Under the pieces are notes generated by a model. The model was given only the letters and a program-made list of their open reading frames with translations, had not been told where the DNA came from and searched no databases. DNA of 64,000 nucleotides from Homoserinimonas sedimenticola (GTDB lineage: Bacteria; Actinomycetota; Actinomycetes; Actinomycetales; Microbacteriaceae): positions 1,388,326 through 1,452,325 of the forward strand of contig NZ_JAPELL010000001.1 in assembly GCF_026094475.1 (NCBI RefSeq). Reading direction: 5' to 3'. Of this stretch, positions 23,701 to 35,142 are shown in pieces. A program made the translations under genes and the position numbers. Numbering within the stretch: the stretch's first letter is position 1; every line of letters starts with the position of its first letter.

Positions 23701-26700
23701 TCGCTCTGCCCCGCTCATCCGCCGCTCGCTCCGGCCTCGCCGCTGCGCTCGCGCTCATCCTCACGGCGGGCCTGCTCGCCTTCGCCGAACCAGCCGCGGC
23801 GGACTCTGCGCCGGCGGACCCGGCAACTCCCTCGACCGTCACGGCGGATGCCCTTCCCACCGCGCAGATCAACGGCGTCGCGTGGTCGCAGGTCATCGTG
23901 GGCAACACCGTCTATGTAGGCGGCAACTTCACGAGCGCGAGGCCTGCCGGGTCACCTCCCGGCACGAATGAGGTCACCCGCACCCACCTCCTCGCCTACA
24001 ACCTGACGACCGGCGCGCTCATCGGCAGCTTCAACCCCGTGCTCAACGGGCAGGTGCTGGCTCTCGCCGCGTCACCCGACGGCTCCCGCATCTACGCCGT
24101 CGGCGACTTCACGCAGGTCGACGGCGTCGGGCTTTCCCGCGCCGCGGCCTTCGACACCGCGAGCGGCTCGCTCATCATGTCGTGGCGCCCGATTCTGCAG
24201 AGCCAGGGCCGGGCCGTGTTCGCGACGGCGAACACCGTGTACCTGGGCGGCAACTTCACGGCGATCGATGGTGTGCCGCGCAACCGCGTGGGGGCCGTCA
24301 GTGCAGCAGACGCCACTGTGCTGCCCTTTGACCCGAACGCGGACAGCGCCGTCAACGCGCTCGCGCTCACAAGTGACGGCTCGAAGGTCGTCGTGGGCGG
24401 CAAGTTCAATGCGCTGGGTGGCTCTGCCATCCGCGGCCTCGGCGCCGTCGATGCGACCACTGGCGCCGTCGTTCCCTGGGCCATCAACAACACGATCTAC
24501 GCTTCAGGCGACGACGCCGCCGTCGTGAGCCTCTACGCGGACGACGACGCCGTGTATGGCACCGCGTGGGCCTGGGGCCGCGACGACGGCAACCTTGAGG
24601 GAAGCTTCTCCGCGGACCCGTCGACGGGCGAGATCATCTGGCTCAACGACTGTCACGGCGACACCTACTCGATCTACCCGACGGGCGATGTGGTCTACTC
24701 GGTCGGCCACGCCCACTACTGCGGCAACATCGGTGGTTTCCCCGAGACCAACCCGCGTTCGTACTACCGTGCCCTCGCGACGACCAAGGCCGCGACCGGC
24801 ACCATCACGCGTGACCCGCACGGCTACTACAACTTCGAGGGGCAGCCGCGCCCCACGCTGCTGCACTGGTTCCCGACCCTCAACGCCGGCAGCTTCACGG
24901 GCCAGAACCAGGGGCCCTGGCACATCACGGGTAACGGCCAGTACATCGTGCAGGCCGGCGAGTTCACGACTGTCAACGGCACCGCCCAGCAGGGTCTCGT
25001 GCGCTTCGCACCTGCGGATGTCGCTCCCAACGAGGTCGGCCCGCAGTCGAACGTGGGCCTCACGCCCACCGTCGTCTCGTTCCAGTCCGGCGAGGTGCGG
25101 GTCTCGTGGCTCGCAACCCACGACCGTGACAACGAGAACATCACCTACCAGGTGACGCGTGACGGAGAAGTCGTCCACGAGGTGGTGCAGGCGTCGAACG
25201 AATGGACGCGGCCCACTCTCTCCTTCACCGACACCGGCCTCACCCCTGGCTCGCGTCACCTATACCGTGTCCACTCCTACGACCCCTTCGGCAACTGGGC
25301 GAGCCGGCAGGCGATCTGGGTGGATGTCTCGGATGGCAGCGGCGGGAATGACTACTACGACGCCGTGCTTGAGGATGCGCCCAGCTCGTACTGGCCCCTC
25401 GACGAGGAGAGCGGCTCGGCCGCCTACGACCACGCCGGCGTGAGCGACCTCACGCTGGGCACGGGGGTCGAGCGGGGTGCCGATGGCATCATCGAGGAGA
25501 GCACCGCGGCCGACCTGAGCGGAACATCCACGGGATTCGCCTCCACGCAGTCGACCGTCCCTGGCCCTTCGACCTTCACGGTCGAGGCGTGGGTCAGGAC
25601 GACGACGAGCCGCGGCGGCAAGATCGTCGGCTTCGGCAACTCCTCGACCGGCAATTCCTCCAGCTACGACCGCCACGTATATATGGACGACTCGGGCCGG
25701 ATCTGGTTCGGCGTCTACCCCGGAGCGGTGCGCACGCTCAACAGCGCCGACTCCTACAACGACGGTGAGTGGCACCACATCACGGCGTCGCTCGGCGCGG
25801 ACGGCATGCGACTGCACATCGACGGGATGCTCGTCGCCTCGCGTGACGACGTCTCGTCGGGGCAGGCGTACAACGGCGTGTGGCGTCTCGGCGGAGACAA
25901 CCTCTCGGGATGGCCGTCACGACCCTCGAGTGACTACCTTGACGGCGCGATCGACGAGGTCGCGGTCTACCCCGCGGTGCTGAGTCGCCAGGAGGTCGTG
26001 GACCACTTCGTCGCGGCGGGCAACACGTCGCCCTTGCCGCCGGCACCCGCCGACGACTACGGCCGAGCGGTCTACGACGACGACCCCATCCTCTATTGGC
26101 GTCTCGCCGATGACACCGCGACGGTCGCGGCCGACTCCGGCATGCAGGGCACGCCCGGAACCTATTCGGGAACCGCGACGACCGGGGTGCCTGGTGTGCT
26201 CACGGAGGGCGATGACGAGGCAGTCGGCTTCACGGGCGACACAGTCATTGGCAGCGACAAGGCCTTCGCCAACCCGCGCATCTACTCGCTGGAGGCGTGG
26301 TTCTCGACCACGACGACGGCCGGTGGAAAGATCATCGGCTTCGGCGATCAGCGCAACGCCCTCTCGGGCAACTACGACCGGCACCTCTACATGCAGGATG
26401 ACGGCAGGCTCGTCTTCGGCACCTGGACGGGCTCGGCGAACACGATCACCACGACGGATGCCTACAACGACGGCGACTGGCACTACGCGGTCGCGACGCA
26501 GTCGAGCGAGGGCATGCGCCTCTACATCGATGGGGACCTCGTGGGGACGGATCCGCAGACGAGCGCCCAGGACTACACGGGCCACTGGCGTATCGGCGGT
26601 GACACGACGTGGGGCTCGACGAGCGCGTACTTCACGGGCGTCATCGACGAGGCCGCGGTCTACGGCACTGCTCTCAGTGCCGAGACGGTCGCGGAGCGCT

Positions 26701-28520
26701 TCGCTCTCGGCACGACCGGCGCACCGCCGAACACGCCTCCCGTCGCCGCCTTCACGGCAAGCGCGAGCAATCTCGACGTGAGCGTGGATGCTTCGGGCTC
26801 GAGTGACCCCGACGGCACGGTCGCCTCCTACTCCTGGGACTTCGGCGACGGTGGCACGGCAACGGGTGTGACCGCCTCCCACAGTTACGGCACGGCGGGC
26901 ACCTACACGGTGACGCTGACGGTGACGGACGACGGCGGCGCTACGCACAGCACGAGCCAGTCGGTTGAGGCGACGCAAGCGCCAGAGCCGCCGGACGGCA
27001 CAGCATCCGACTCCTTCACCCGCACCTCCGATTCCGGATGGGGCACCGCTGACCGCGGCGGCGAGTGGAGCACAGTGGGTGCCGCATCTCGTTACACCGT
27101 GACGGGCAGCGCCGGTCAGATGACGGTCGCTGCGGGACAGACGCTGCGCGCGTCGCTCGAGGATGCGATCACCGATGACACGGATCTGCGGGTTCGCTTC
27201 TCGACCGACAAGGCGATGACGGGCGGTGGCGAGTACCTCTCGATCATCGGTCGCCAGGTCGATTCGCTCGACTACCGGGCGAGGATCCGACTGCTCGCGG
27301 ACGGCGGCATGCAGCTGCAGCTGCAGGAGGACGGCACGACGCTGCAGGCGGTCACCCTGCCTGACCTCAGCCACAGCGCAAACGCCTCGTTCAACGTGCG
27401 ACTCCAGGTGACGGGAACATCGCCGACGACGATCCAGGCGAAGGTGTGGGCCGAGGGCGCGGCGGAGCCGGCGACGTGGCAGGCGAGCGTCACGAGCTCC
27501 ACGGCCGCCCTGCAGACGTCGGGCTCGATCGCGCTCCAGAGCTTCATCTCGAGCTCGGCGACGAATGCTCCCATCACGACCCGCTTCGACGACCTGCTGG
27601 TGGCGCCGACCACGGCGGCACCGCCGCCCGGGAACATCGCGCCCATGGCCGCGTTCAACGCCGCCGCGGACGAGCTGACGCTGAGCGTCGACGGCTCCGC
27701 GTCGAGTGACGCCGACGGCTCGATCGCCTCCTGGGCGTGGGACTTCGGTGATGGCCAGACCGCGAGCGGAGCGACCGCGTCGCACACCTATGCGGCAGGC
27801 GGCGTCTACACCGTGACCCTCACGGTGACCGACGAGGACGGTGCCACGGCGAGCGACGCCCAGTCGGTCACCGTGACGGCTCCCGCCGACCCCGACTCCG
27901 AGATCGCAGCCGACGCCTTCGAGCGCGATGTCGCTGGCGGCTGGGGCGACGCGGAGCTCGGTGGCACCTGGACGGTGCTCGGTTCCGCTGGCGAGTACTC
28001 GGTGAGCGACGGCACGGGAGTCATGTCGACACCCGCGGGAAGCACGCGCCGTGCATCCCTCGTCGGATCCACCGCGCTCGATGTCGACGCTCACGTCGCC
28101 CTCGTGCTCGACACTCCGCCGACGGGCGGTGGCGCCTACTTCTCGCTGCTCACCCGGCAGTCCGACGCGGGTGACTATCGCGCCCGCGTCCGCGTGCTCG
28201 AGACGGGTCAGGTGCTCCTCCAGCTCGCGGAGGGCGGCACAGTGCTCCAGTCGATGACGCTGCCCGACATGACGTATGCCGTGGGCGAGCGCATCCACCT
28301 GCGCCTGCAGGTGCAGGGCACCTCCCCGACGACGCTGCGCGCCTCCGCCTGGAAGGAGGGCAGCCCCGAGCCGACGGAGTGGCAGTTGACCGCAACGAGC
28401 GAGACGGCTGCACTTCAGACGGCAGGTGCCCTCGCTCTCGAGACCTACATGTCGGGCTCCACCACGAATGGTCCCTCGGTCACGCGCTTCGACGACCTCA
28501 CGGCGGGGCCCATCCCGTGA
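23697..28520 (+). CDS. Giant secreted protein: beta-propeller, Fn3, two LamG, two PKD, two repeats of a shared module
   Basis: 1607 aa. Signal peptide 1-36 (cut near AAA-DSAPAD). Residues about 50-440 are propeller-like repeats with recurring [16 protein letters not shown] blades. Fn3 at about 445-542. Two LamG/concanavalin-like domains at about 554-770 and 788-1000, each with YDRH.YM and a [13 protein letters not shown]-type end. PKD domains at about 1013-1095 and 1309-1395 (both with WDFGDG). After each PKD comes a ~200-aa module starting [12 protein letters not shown] or [12 protein letters not shown] and ending TRFDDL. No LPXTG or membrane anchor. The two LamG and two module copies suggest glycan binding. 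It is embedded and translationally coupled in the EPS operon (ATGA before, GTGA after). Confidence 0.85.
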   Translation: MIALPRSSAARSGLAAALALILTAGLLAFAEPAAADSAPADPATPSTVTADALPTAQINGVAWSQVIVGNTVYVGGNFTSARPAGSPPGTNEVTRTHLLAYNLTTGALIGSFNPVLNGQVLALAASPDGSRIYAVGDFTQVDGVGLSRAAAFDTASGSLIMSWRPILQSQGRAVFATANTVYLGGNFTAIDGVPRNRVGAVSAADATVLPFDPNADSAVNALALTSDGSKVVVGGKFNALGGSAIRGLGAVDATTGAVVPWAINNTIYASGDDAAVVSLYADDDAVYGTAWAWGRDDGNLEGSFSADPSTGEIIWLNDCHGDTYSIYPTGDVVYSVGHAHYCGNIGGFPETNPRSYYRALATTKAATGTITRDPHGYYNFEGQPRPTLLHWFPTLNAGSFTGQNQGPWHITGNGQYIVQAGEFTTVNGTAQQGLVRFAPADVAPNEVGPQSNVGLTPTVVSFQSGEVRVSWLATHDRDNENITYQVTRDGEVVHEVVQASNEWTRPTLSFTDTGLTPGSRHLYRVHSYDPFGNWASRQAIWVDVSDGSGGNDYYDAVLEDAPSSYWPLDEESGSAAYDHAGVSDLTLGTGVERGADGIIEESTAADLSGTSTGFASTQSTVPGPSTFTVEAWVRTTTSRGGKIVGFGNSSTGNSSSYDRHVYMDDSGRIWFGVYPGAVRTLNSADSYNDGEWHHITASLGADGMRLHIDGMLVASRDDVSSGQAYNGVWRLGGDNLSGWPSRPSSDYLDGAIDEVAVYPAVLSRQEVVDHFVAAGNTSPLPPAPADDYGRAVYDDDPILYWRLADDTATVAADSGMQGTPGTYSGTATTGVPGVLTEGDDEAVGFTGDTVIGSDKAFANPRIYSLEAWFSTTTTAGGKIIGFGDQRNALSGNYDRHLYMQDDGRLVFGTWTGSANTITTTDAYNDGDWHYAVATQSSEGMRLYIDGDLVGTDPQTSAQDYTGHWRIGGDTTWGSTSAYFTGVIDEAAVYGTALSAETVAERFALGTTGAPPNTPPVAAFTASASNLDVSVDASGSSDPDGTVASYSWDFGDGGTATGVTASHSYGTAGTYTVTLTVTDDGGATHSTSQSVEATQAPEPPDGTASDSFTRTSDSGWGTADRGGEWSTVGAASRYTVTGSAGQMTVAAGQTLRASLEDAITDDTDLRVRFSTDKAMTGGGEYLSIIGRQVDSLDYRARIRLLADGGMQLQLQEDGTTLQAVTLPDLSHSANASFNVRLQVTGTSPTTIQAKVWAEGAAEPATWQASVTSSTAALQTSGSIALQSFISSSATNAPITTRFDDLLVAPTTAAPPPGNIAPMAAFNAAADELTLSVDGSASSDADGSIASWAWDFGDGQTASGATASHTYAAGGVYTVTLTVTDEDGATASDAQSVTVTAPADPDSEIAADAFERDVAGGWGDAELGGTWTVLGSAGEYSVSDGTGVMSTPAGSTRRASLVGSTALDVDAHVALVLDTPPTGGGAYFSLLTRQSDAGDYRARVRVLETGQVLLQLAEGGTVLQSMTLPDMTYAVGERIHLRLQVQGTSPTTLRASAWKEGSPEPTEWQLTATSETAALQTAGALALETYMSGSTTNGPSVTRFDDLTAGPIP

Positions 28521-29761
28521 CGGCCGTGACGAAGTCGAGCAGGTCGAGGCGTCGCATGGGCGGCGTGCTCGTCGCCCATCCGAGCGCTGAGCTCTATGGC
28601 TCCGACCGGATGCTCCTTGAGAGCGTCCGCGGGCTTGTCGAGGCCGGCGAAGAGGTCATCGTGGCGCTGCCCACCTCCGGGCCCCTCGTCGAGCTGCTGC
28701 GGGGGGCCGGTGCCGACGTGACGATCTGCCCTGCTCCCGTCCTTCGCAAGAGCGCCCTCACGCCAAAGGGCTTCCTAAAGCTCGTCGCGGAGTCCCTCAC
28801 GGGCCTGCGCGATAGCTGGCGTGTGATCAGCCGGGTGCGGCCGAGCCGCGTGTACGTGAGCACTCTCACGATTCCGCTCTGGATCCTCGTCGCGCGGCTG
28901 CGTCGGGTGCCCGTGCTGTGCCACGTGCACGAGGGTGAGTCATCCGCCTCTCCCGTCCTGCGCGGCGCCCTCGCGCTGCCTCTCCTGCTGGCCCAGCGCG
29001 TGGTGAGCAACAGTGCCTTCAGCGCCTCTGTGCTCGGGGCGTCGTTTCGCTCGCTCGAGCGGCGCGCGGTCATCGTCTACAACGGGGTCGCCGGGCCTCC
29101 CGAGGCGCGTCCAGCCAGGGAGAGCCTCGACGGCCCGCTCCGCGTCGTATACGTCGGTCGGCTCTCACCTCGCAAGGGAGTGGATGTCGCGCTCGACGCG
29201 GTTTCGATCCTCCTCTCCCGCGGGGTGCCTGCCCGCCTCGACATCGTCGGCACCGTCTTCGACGGCTACGAGTGGTATGAGCGGTCCCTGCGGGAGCGGG
29301 TCGCCGGCCTCGACCTTGAGGGCGCCGTGACGTTCCACGGCTTCGTGCCCTCCGTGTGGGAGCACATTGCAGAAGGCGACGTCGTCGTCGTCCCGTCGCG
29401 CGCCGATGAGCCCTTCGGCAACACTGCGGTCGAAGCGCTCCTCTGCGGTCGTCCCGTCATCGCGAGCGCCACGAGCGGTCTCCTGGAGGCCACGGCCGGC
29501 TACCGCGCCGCCCTCACGGTCCCCGCCGAGTCCCCCTCCTCTCTCGCCGACGCGCTCAGCGATGTGGGCGAGCGCTGGACCTACATGCGCACGGCGGCGT
29601 GGCGGGACATCGAGCTCGCCGAGGCCCGCCACTCGACGGGCACCTACCGCCGCGAGATCAGCGCGGCGGTCGCCACCCTGCCCGCCCGACGCTGGGAGCA
29701 GGCGACGGCGCAGACCCGCCGGGTCGCCGTCCCCACGACACCGGAAAGGAGCAGGGCATGA
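28517..29761 (+). CDS. Family 4 glycosyltransferase
   Basis: 414 aa from a GTG ([16 protein letters not shown]) that overlaps the stop of the giant secreted protein as [23 protein letters not shown] at the N-terminus and [19 protein letters not shown] with the C-terminal [20 protein letters not shown] are typical GT4 motifs (EX7E). Sugar donor unknown. An ATG at 28556 is a possible alternative start. Ends overlapping the next gene as ATGA. Confidence 0.88.
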   Translation: MTAVTKSSRSRRRMGGVLVAHPSAELYGSDRMLLESVRGLVEAGEEVIVALPTSGPLVELLRGAGADVTICPAPVLRKSALTPKGFLKLVAESLTGLRDSWRVISRVRPSRVYVSTLTIPLWILVARLRRVPVLCHVHEGESSASPVLRGALALPLLLAQRVVSNSAFSASVLGASFRSLERRAVIVYNGVAGPPEARPARESLDGPLRVVYVGRLSPRKGVDVALDAVSILLSRGVPARLDIVGTVFDGYEWYERSLRERVAGLDLEGAVTFHGFVPSVWEHIAEGDVVVVPSRADEPFGNTAVEALLCGRPVIASATSGLLEATAGYRAALTVPAESPSSLADALSDVGERWTYMRTAAWRDIELAEARHSTGTYRREISAAVATLPARRWEQATAQTRRVAVPTTPERSRA

Positions 29762-30684
29762 CCGTGACGGACACCCATCGGATCGTGATCGCCGTCCTCA
29801 CCTACCAGAGGCCGGACGACCTCGCGGAGCTGCTGCCCGAACTCCTGACCCAGGCCGAGGAATCCGACGAGAATGTGCGCATCCTCGTCGTCGACAACGA
29901 TCCGGCGGGCAGCGCAGCATCCGTCTGCGCCCCCTTCGCAGAGCAGGGCGTCTCCTACGTACTGGAAACGACGCCAGGCATCTCGGCGGCGCGCAACCGC
30001 GCGCTCGAGGAGGCAGGCGACGACAACCTGCTGGTCTACATCGACGACGACGAGCGACCCGCGCCACAGTGGCTGCACCACCTCGTGGCGCTCTACCGCG
30101 CTGAGACGCCGGCCGGCGTCGTCGGGCCCGTCGTCTCCCGCTTCGCCCACGAACCCGACGAGTTCATCACGGCGGGTCGCTTCTTCGAACGCCGCCGTCT
30201 TCCCACCGGCACGCCCGTCGACGTCGCGGCCACCAACAACCTTCTCCTCGACCTGCGCCAGACGCAGGGACTGCGGTTCGACGCCGACTTCGGCATCTCG
30301 GGTGGATCCGACACCCTCTTCACCCGGCAGCTCTCGCAGTCCGGTCGCCGCCTGCTCTGGTGCGATGAGGCCCTTGTCTACGACATTGTGCCGCCGTCGC
30401 GCCTCACCCGCGGATGGGTGCTGAACCGCGCCTACCGCAGCGGCAACTCGTGGAGCCGCACGAGCATCCGTCTCGCCCGCACTCCCGTCGACCGTGTGAC
30501 CACCCGCCTTCACCTCACGGTGCAGGGCGTCGCGCGCCTGGCCTCAGGCGCCGTGCTCCGGGTAGCGGGCGCACCGACACGGCTCCGTCACCTCGAGGCT
30601 CGCGGCCTCCGTCGCCTCAGCCGCGGCGGTGGCATGCTCGCGGGCGCGTGGGGGCACGTCTACTCGGAATACCGGCGCTCATGA
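29758..30684 (+). CDS. Family 2 glycosyltransferase
   Basis: 308 aa, GT-A fold. IVIAVLTYQRPDDLAELLP, VVDNDPAGS and the metal-binding YIDDDERP (DXD) are clear; GISGGSDTLFTRQL follows the acceptor region. ATG at 29758 has AAGGAG seven bases upstream. Its last 25 bp overlap the 3' end of the convergent glycosyltransferase on the minus strand. Confidence 0.88.
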   Translation: MTVTDTHRIVIAVLTYQRPDDLAELLPELLTQAEESDENVRILVVDNDPAGSAASVCAPFAEQGVSYVLETTPGISAARNRALEEAGDDNLLVYIDDDERPAPQWLHHLVALYRAETPAGVVGPVVSRFAHEPDEFITAGRFFERRRLPTGTPVDVAATNNLLLDLRQTQGLRFDADFGISGGSDTLFTRQLSQSGRRLLWCDEALVYDIVPPSRLTRGWVLNRAYRSGNSWSRTSIRLARTPVDRVTTRLHLTVQGVARLASGAVLRVAGAPTRLRHLEARGLRRLSRGGGMLAGAWGHVYSEYRRS

Positions 30685-31718
30685 CGGACCAGCGCAACCG
30701 CGCGCCGAAAGGCCACCACGTGGGCGGCGGCCCCCTGGGGCCAATCGCGGCGCGCCAGATCAGGAGTTCCCTGGGGGATGCCCGCGGCGAGAGCATCCTG
30801 CAGACGCTCGCTCGTGAGATCCCCGCTGTAGCGGCGCACCCAGGCATGCCCGACCTCGTCGGCGAGCGCCGTGGTGACCTCGTTCTCGGGGGCGAGAACG
30901 GGCCTGCCCAAGGAGAGCGCGAGCAGCATGGCGCCGGAGTTGTGCATCTCGCTGTAGGGGAGCGCAACGAGCTCGGCCTCCCCCATCTCGCGCACGAGAC
31001 TCTCGTCGCTCGCGTAACCGAAGGCGAATTCGACACGCTCGTCTCCCACGGCAACGGCCGCGAGCTCGTCAGCGAGCTCGGCCGGGCGAGGCTTGCCGAC
31101 GATGTGCAGGCTCGCCGTGGCATCCGGCATGCCGGCGAAGGCGCGCACGAGTCCCGTCACGTTCTTGTAGCGGCGAATGAGTCCGAAGAAGAGCACGCGC
31201 CCGGGCACTGCCTCGGGGCGGGTGAAGCCCGCATACCAGTCCGAGTAGTGCCCGTGCGGAATGACGACGCGGGGCGCACTGCCGGGCACGGGAGTCGCGT
31301 CGTTGAGCGTGACCCAGAGGGTCGTGACGCGGTCAAGCACGCGCAGCACCGCGGTGACGAGCAACCCCCGATCATCGTGGGGGGCGATGTTGTGAGCCGT
31401 GCGCACGAGGGCGCGGCGCGTCAGGCGAAGGCGGACGACCAGCAGCAGGCAGAGGAGTGTGCGGGCGAAGGTGCGCAGGCGACTGTCGCGCACCACGAGC
31501 AGTTCGGGCCAGTGCACATGCAGCACGTCCCAGCGCCCGGCGAGGGCAGTGCGCCAGGAGAAGAGCTTGACCTCAGCCTCCGACTCGAGCGAGCGGATGA
31601 GCTGCACGATGTAGGGGTTCGTCGTCTCTCGCAGCTGCCCGATCGACTCCAGCACGACGAGCCTGCGCTCGTGTTCGCCCGTTCCTGCCACGGCACGCCT
31701 CCCTGTCATTTCGGCCAT
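30660..31718 (-). CDS. Glycosyltransferase (GT4-like)
   Basis: 352 aa. HVHWPELLVV, TAHNIAPHDDRG and IPHGHYSDWYAGF are motifs of GT-B enzymes such as GumK-like and mannosyl-type transferases; RVLFFGLIRRYKNVTGLVRAF and PYSEMHNSGAMLLALSLGRPV form the donor site. Transcribed against the main operon, divergent from the polymerase gene and overlapping the GT2 gene tail-to-tail by 25 bp. ATG at 31718; a second ATG at 31709 is equally possible. Confidence 0.85.
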   Translation of the reverse strand: MAEMTGRRAVAGTGEHERRLVVLESIGQLRETTNPYIVQLIRSLESEAEVKLFSWRTALAGRWDVLHVHWPELLVVRDSRLRTFARTLLCLLLVVRLRLTRRALVRTAHNIAPHDDRGLLVTAVLRVLDRVTTLWVTLNDATPVPGSAPRVVIPHGHYSDWYAGFTRPEAVPGRVLFFGLIRRYKNVTGLVRAFAGMPDATASLHIVGKPRPAELADELAAVAVGDERVEFAFGYASDESLVREMGEAELVALPYSEMHNSGAMLLALSLGRPVLAPENEVTTALADEVGHAWVRRYSGDLTSERLQDALAAGIPQGTPDLARRDWPQGAAAHVVAFRRAVALVRHERRYSE

Positions 31719-31813
31719 CGCATCCGCCGTCGTCGCCGTGCGTGTGAGGTCGCCCCACCCTACCCCGCCGCGTCCGCCTCACGGCGGCGCGGGGCTACCC
31801 GAGAGGGGAACGG

Positions 31814-33178
31814 ATGCTGAGCCTCCTCGATCCCGTACTGACACTCGCCCTGCTGGCCACGGTGGGGGTGACTGCTTTCCTCGCGGCGCGACGCCACCCG
31901 TTCCTCGGTTTCGTGACCTGGATCGCCGTCGTCTGTCTCGTGCCCTACTGGTTCAACCTGACGCTGGGCTTCGACTGGTCGATCTCGGCGCTTCTCGCCG
32001 TGCTACTGGTGGCGGCGCTCCTGCCCGTGCGGCAGGCCCGCCTCGGACTCGCGGACGCCGTCATGGCCGTCATCATCGCCTGCTACCTCACGGCGTCCCT
32101 GCTGGGTGACGCGTCGCTCGGGAGCGGCGTCGTGCTGCTTGGGCACTGGGGGCTCGGGTATCTGCTGGGAAGGATCCTTCCCGAGCGGGTCGACATGGAT
32201 CGCGTCACTCTCGTCATCGCTTTCGCGTTCTCCGGGGTGGCCGCGCTCGGCATCATCGAGTTCCTGACGGGAGTCAATCCCTTCGTCGGACTCGCAGCGC
32301 CGGGAGCCCTCTACGAGACGTGGGGCCCCCTGCAGGAGCGCGGCGGGGTCACGCGAGTGGAGGGGGCCTTCGGTCATTCGATCGCCTTCGGCTGCAGTCT
32401 CGCGCTCGCCGTGCCCTTTGTGCTCGCCGCCCGCCTGCGGAGCTGGCTGCGCACCCTCATGCTCGTGCTTATCCTCACGGCGACGGTGCTGACGCTGAGC
32501 CGCACGGCGATGGTCTGCGTCGCGCTCGCCCTCGTGCTCACGCTCGCCTTCTCGCGCGGCATCGTCAGCGGCCGATTCGCCGCCCTCTTTGCGGCCCTCG
32601 GCGCACTCGTCGCGGCAGTGCTCTTTCCCTTCCTCGTGTCGGTCTTCGAGTCGGCCGCAGAGGAGGCCGAAGGCAGCGCAGGCTATCGCGGGGATCTTCT
32701 GGGCCTCGTCGACGAGCTCGAACTGCTCGGCCAGTCCTCGGCCTTCCAACGCGCCCCCGACGGCACGACGCGCTTCGGCGAGTTCGACTCGATCGACAGC
32801 GCCCTCATCCTCCTGGGGCTCAACCACGGCCTCCTGCCACTCGCTCTCGTCTGCGCCCTGCTTGTCGCGGCGACCGTGCTCGTCGCCATCCGACGGGCGA
32901 CCCCGGCGACGATCGCGCTCGTCGCCCAGATACCGGCCTTCGCAACGGTCGCCCTCATCACCCAGTACGCGATCCTCGTCTGGTTCATCGCCGGACTCGC
33001 GGTCGCGTCACAACTCGCCACCCGGCCGAAGGGGCGCGACCCAGCGCTACTGCCCGGGCAGGCACACGTCGGCGCTGCACCGCCGACAGTGCCACCCGTC
33101 TCCGTCCCTCGCGAGCCGGTCCCACCCCGTTCGCACCGGCTTCCCGCCGGAATCTCGCAGAAAGGCACCTCCCGATGA
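31814..33178 (+). CDS. O-antigen ligase/Wzy-type polysaccharide polymerase
   Basis: 454 aa with about ten to eleven membrane helices. The central loop after GVTRVEGAFGHSIAFGCSLALAVP and the following LTLSRTAMVCVALALVL are the Wzy_C/O-antigen ligase signature; a large outside loop spans about 275-330. The last 60 residues are a Pro/Arg-rich tail. Role: polymerising lipid-linked repeat units outside the membrane. GAGGGG precedes the ATG. Ends as ATGA on the next gene. Confidence 0.85.
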   Translation: MLSLLDPVLTLALLATVGVTAFLAARRHPFLGFVTWIAVVCLVPYWFNLTLGFDWSISALLAVLLVAALLPVRQARLGLADAVMAVIIACYLTASLLGDASLGSGVVLLGHWGLGYLLGRILPERVDMDRVTLVIAFAFSGVAALGIIEFLTGVNPFVGLAAPGALYETWGPLQERGGVTRVEGAFGHSIAFGCSLALAVPFVLAARLRSWLRTLMLVLILTATVLTLSRTAMVCVALALVLTLAFSRGIVSGRFAALFAALGALVAAVLFPFLVSVFESAAEEAEGSAGYRGDLLGLVDELELLGQSSAFQRAPDGTTRFGEFDSIDSALILLGLNHGLLPLALVCALLVAATVLVAIRRATPATIALVAQIPAFATVALITQYAILVWFIAGLAVASQLATRPKGRDPALLPGQAHVGAAPPTVPPVSVPREPVPPRSHRLPAGISQKGTSR

Positions 33179-34569
33179 CATCAACACAACTCACTGGCGC
33201 ACACATCAGACGACACTGGTGGGTCGTTCTCGGCGCAATCGCCCTCGGAATCGCGGCGGCCCTCGCCGTCACCGCTGCGGCCACTCCGCTCTACACGGCC
33301 CAGGCGCGTCTCATCTTCAGCCTCAACTACAGTGGCTCGGCGACCGACGCCAACCAGGGGGCGAACTTCACGGTCACCCAGATCCCCACCTTCGCGGAAC
33401 TCGCGACCTCTGAGCGGATCCTGGAGCCGGTCATCCGCGAGCTCTCCCTCGAGGAGACGCCCGCGCAGCTCGCGGAGCGCCTCGACATCACGACTCCGGC
33501 CGACACCTCGGTGCTCGAGGTCGAGGCGTCGAGCGAGACGGCGGCGGATGCTGCGGCTCTCGCCAACGCCGTGGCAGCGGAGGTGCGCGAGTACGTGAGC
33601 CGCTCGGCTCCCGTGGACGAGGAGCTGGGGCCCCTCTACACCGTGACGATGATCAGCGAGGCCACCGCGCCCGCGGCCGCGTCTTTCCCGAACCGTGCCG
33701 TCAACCTCGCAGTGGGCGGACTCATCGGGCTTCTCCTGGGCGTCATGCTCGCGGCGTGGCGTGAGTCCGCCGATACGCGTGTGCGTTCCATCACAGACCT
33801 TCGGGCGCTCACGGGCATCCCCGTCATCGGTTCGGTCCTTCGCGGTCACGGACAGCCGTCGGAGGATGCGATGGTGAAGCTGGCCGTGCGGCTGCGGCAC
33901 GCGCTGCGCTCGGATGTGGCCGAGACGGATGCTGCGGAGCGCGGCGCCGCGCTGCTGCTGACGTCGGCGACCACCGGGGGCGGCACGACCACGATCGCGA
34001 ACGGCACTGCTCAGGCACTCCTCGACCTGGGGACTCCCGCCACGGTGGTGACGGCCACGACAGCATCCTCGTTGAGCTCCCCCGCGGCCTCCACAGCCGC
34101 GACCACTGAGGGGACGCAGGAGACGGACGCCACGACTGCGGCCGCCGCGGCATCGCGCGAGGATTCGCCCGCGAGCAGCAGCGCACTTTCTCGCGAGATG
34201 TTGGCGGCGCGGGAAGGCCACGAGATCGTGCTCGTCGACGCGCCGGCACTCAACGATGGCGCGACCGCGATGCGACTCTCGGCGCTCGACGGCCCGCGCG
34301 CGATCGTCGATGCGACGGTCCTCGTCGTCGACGCCCGCACTGCCCACCGCCGCGACGTGCTCAGCGCTCTCGACGATCTCACCTCGAGCGGCGCCCGAGT
34401 GCTCGGCATCGTGCTCAATCGCGCCCACGCCGACGAGGCTACGGCGCTGCAGCGCGAGCGCGTGCGCCGGAGCGACTCGATCGACGGTGCCGCGCGTGAG
34501 CAGGGGCCCCGGCGCGAGGGCGTTCGGCGCTACTTCGTGAAGACGAACGGCGGGGAGGTGGGCGTGTGA
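33175..34569 (+). CDS. Wzz-like chain-length/co-polymerase with degenerate BY-kinase domain
   Basis: 464 aa. Wzz domain with membrane helices at about 15-37 and 180-202 and an extracellular part between them. The C-terminal region resembles the fused tyrosine kinase of capsule systems: LLLTSATTGGGTTT aligns with the Walker A loop but the Lys is Thr, while IVLVDAPALND keeps the second Walker segment. Residues about 290-330 are Ala/Ser/Thr-rich filler, and there is no C-terminal Tyr cluster, only RRYFVK. Likely a structural co-polymerase without kinase activity. Overlaps the convergent gene by 40 bp at the 3' end. Confidence 0.82.
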   Translation: MTSTQLTGAHIRRHWWVVLGAIALGIAAALAVTAAATPLYTAQARLIFSLNYSGSATDANQGANFTVTQIPTFAELATSERILEPVIRELSLEETPAQLAERLDITTPADTSVLEVEASSETAADAAALANAVAAEVREYVSRSAPVDEELGPLYTVTMISEATAPAAASFPNRAVNLAVGGLIGLLLGVMLAAWRESADTRVRSITDLRALTGIPVIGSVLRGHGQPSEDAMVKLAVRLRHALRSDVAETDAAERGAALLLTSATTGGGTTTIANGTAQALLDLGTPATVVTATTASSLSSPAASTAATTEGTQETDATTAAAAASREDSPASSSALSREMLAAREGHEIVLVDAPALNDGATAMRLSALDGPRAIVDATVLVVDARTAHRRDVLSALDDLTSSGARVLGIVLNRAHADEATALQRERVRRSDSIDGAAREQGPRREGVRRYFVKTNGGEVGV

Positions 34570-35135
34570 TACACCCACACCGTGAGACTGTCCCGCTGCT
34601 CGGCGGGCACCGCGAAGACATAGCTGCCGCTGCGTGACTCGCCTGGCGCGAGCATGCCGCTGAACTCGACGACGGAAGGATCGTAGAAGATGGGCGAACC
34701 CGGAGTGGACTCCGGTCCATACGCGAGGTTGATCGTGACCGAGCCGAGGGACTGCTCCGTCTCGGCGGTGTTGCTCAGTGTCACGTCGACGCGCACGGCG
34801 TCGCCGCCGATCTCGCCGACGCCGCCGCCCTGGGCGGTGAAGGGCGTGACAGCAGTCACGACCGCTGTGACGCCGTCAGGAGAGGTCGCCTCTTCGCCGA
34901 TCGGCACGGGAGTCTGCGTCTCGGGCCCCTCCTCGTCGGGAGCTGCCGAGGCCGATGGTGATGCCGAGGGTTCTGCAGACTCGCTGGGCGTCGGAGAGAT
35001 GCTCGAGGCATCCGGTCCGTCCTCGCCCGAGTCCGAGGGCTGCGCGTTCGCGAGCACGATCGCCGTCACGACGGCGGCGGCTACCACAAGCACGCCGCCC
35101 ACCATGATGACCCAGCTCCACACGTTTCGACTCAT
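34530..35135 (-). CDS. Membrane-anchored extracellular protein, DUF4352-like
   Basis: 201 aa. One N-terminal membrane helix (SWVIMVGGVLVVAAAVVTAIVL), a Ser/Pro/Glu-rich linker (about 33-75) and an Ig-like domain with VRVDVTLSNTAETEQSLGS and LAPGESRSGSYVFAVP, reminiscent of DUF4352/telomeric-repeat-type extracellular domains. Function unknown. It lies 7 bp after the CDP-alcohol transferase stop, probably one operon. ATG at 35135 chosen; a GTG at 35141 is possible. Confidence 0.7.
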   Translation of the reverse strand: MSRNVWSWVIMVGGVLVVAAAVVTAIVLANAQPSDSGEDGPDASSISPTPSESAEPSASPSASAAPDEEGPETQTPVPIGEEATSPDGVTAVVTAVTPFTAQGGGVGEIGGDAVRVDVTLSNTAETEQSLGSVTINLAYGPESTPGSPIFYDPSVVEFSGMLAPGESRSGSYVFAVPAEQRDSLTVWVYHTPTSPPFVFTK

Positions 35136-35142
35136 GAGCACC

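Noticed and set aside
25917-28298. 793-codon open frame on the minus strand
   Set aside because: Antisense to the 1607-aa secreted protein, whose domains and signal peptide are clear; the minus frame has no recognisable motif.
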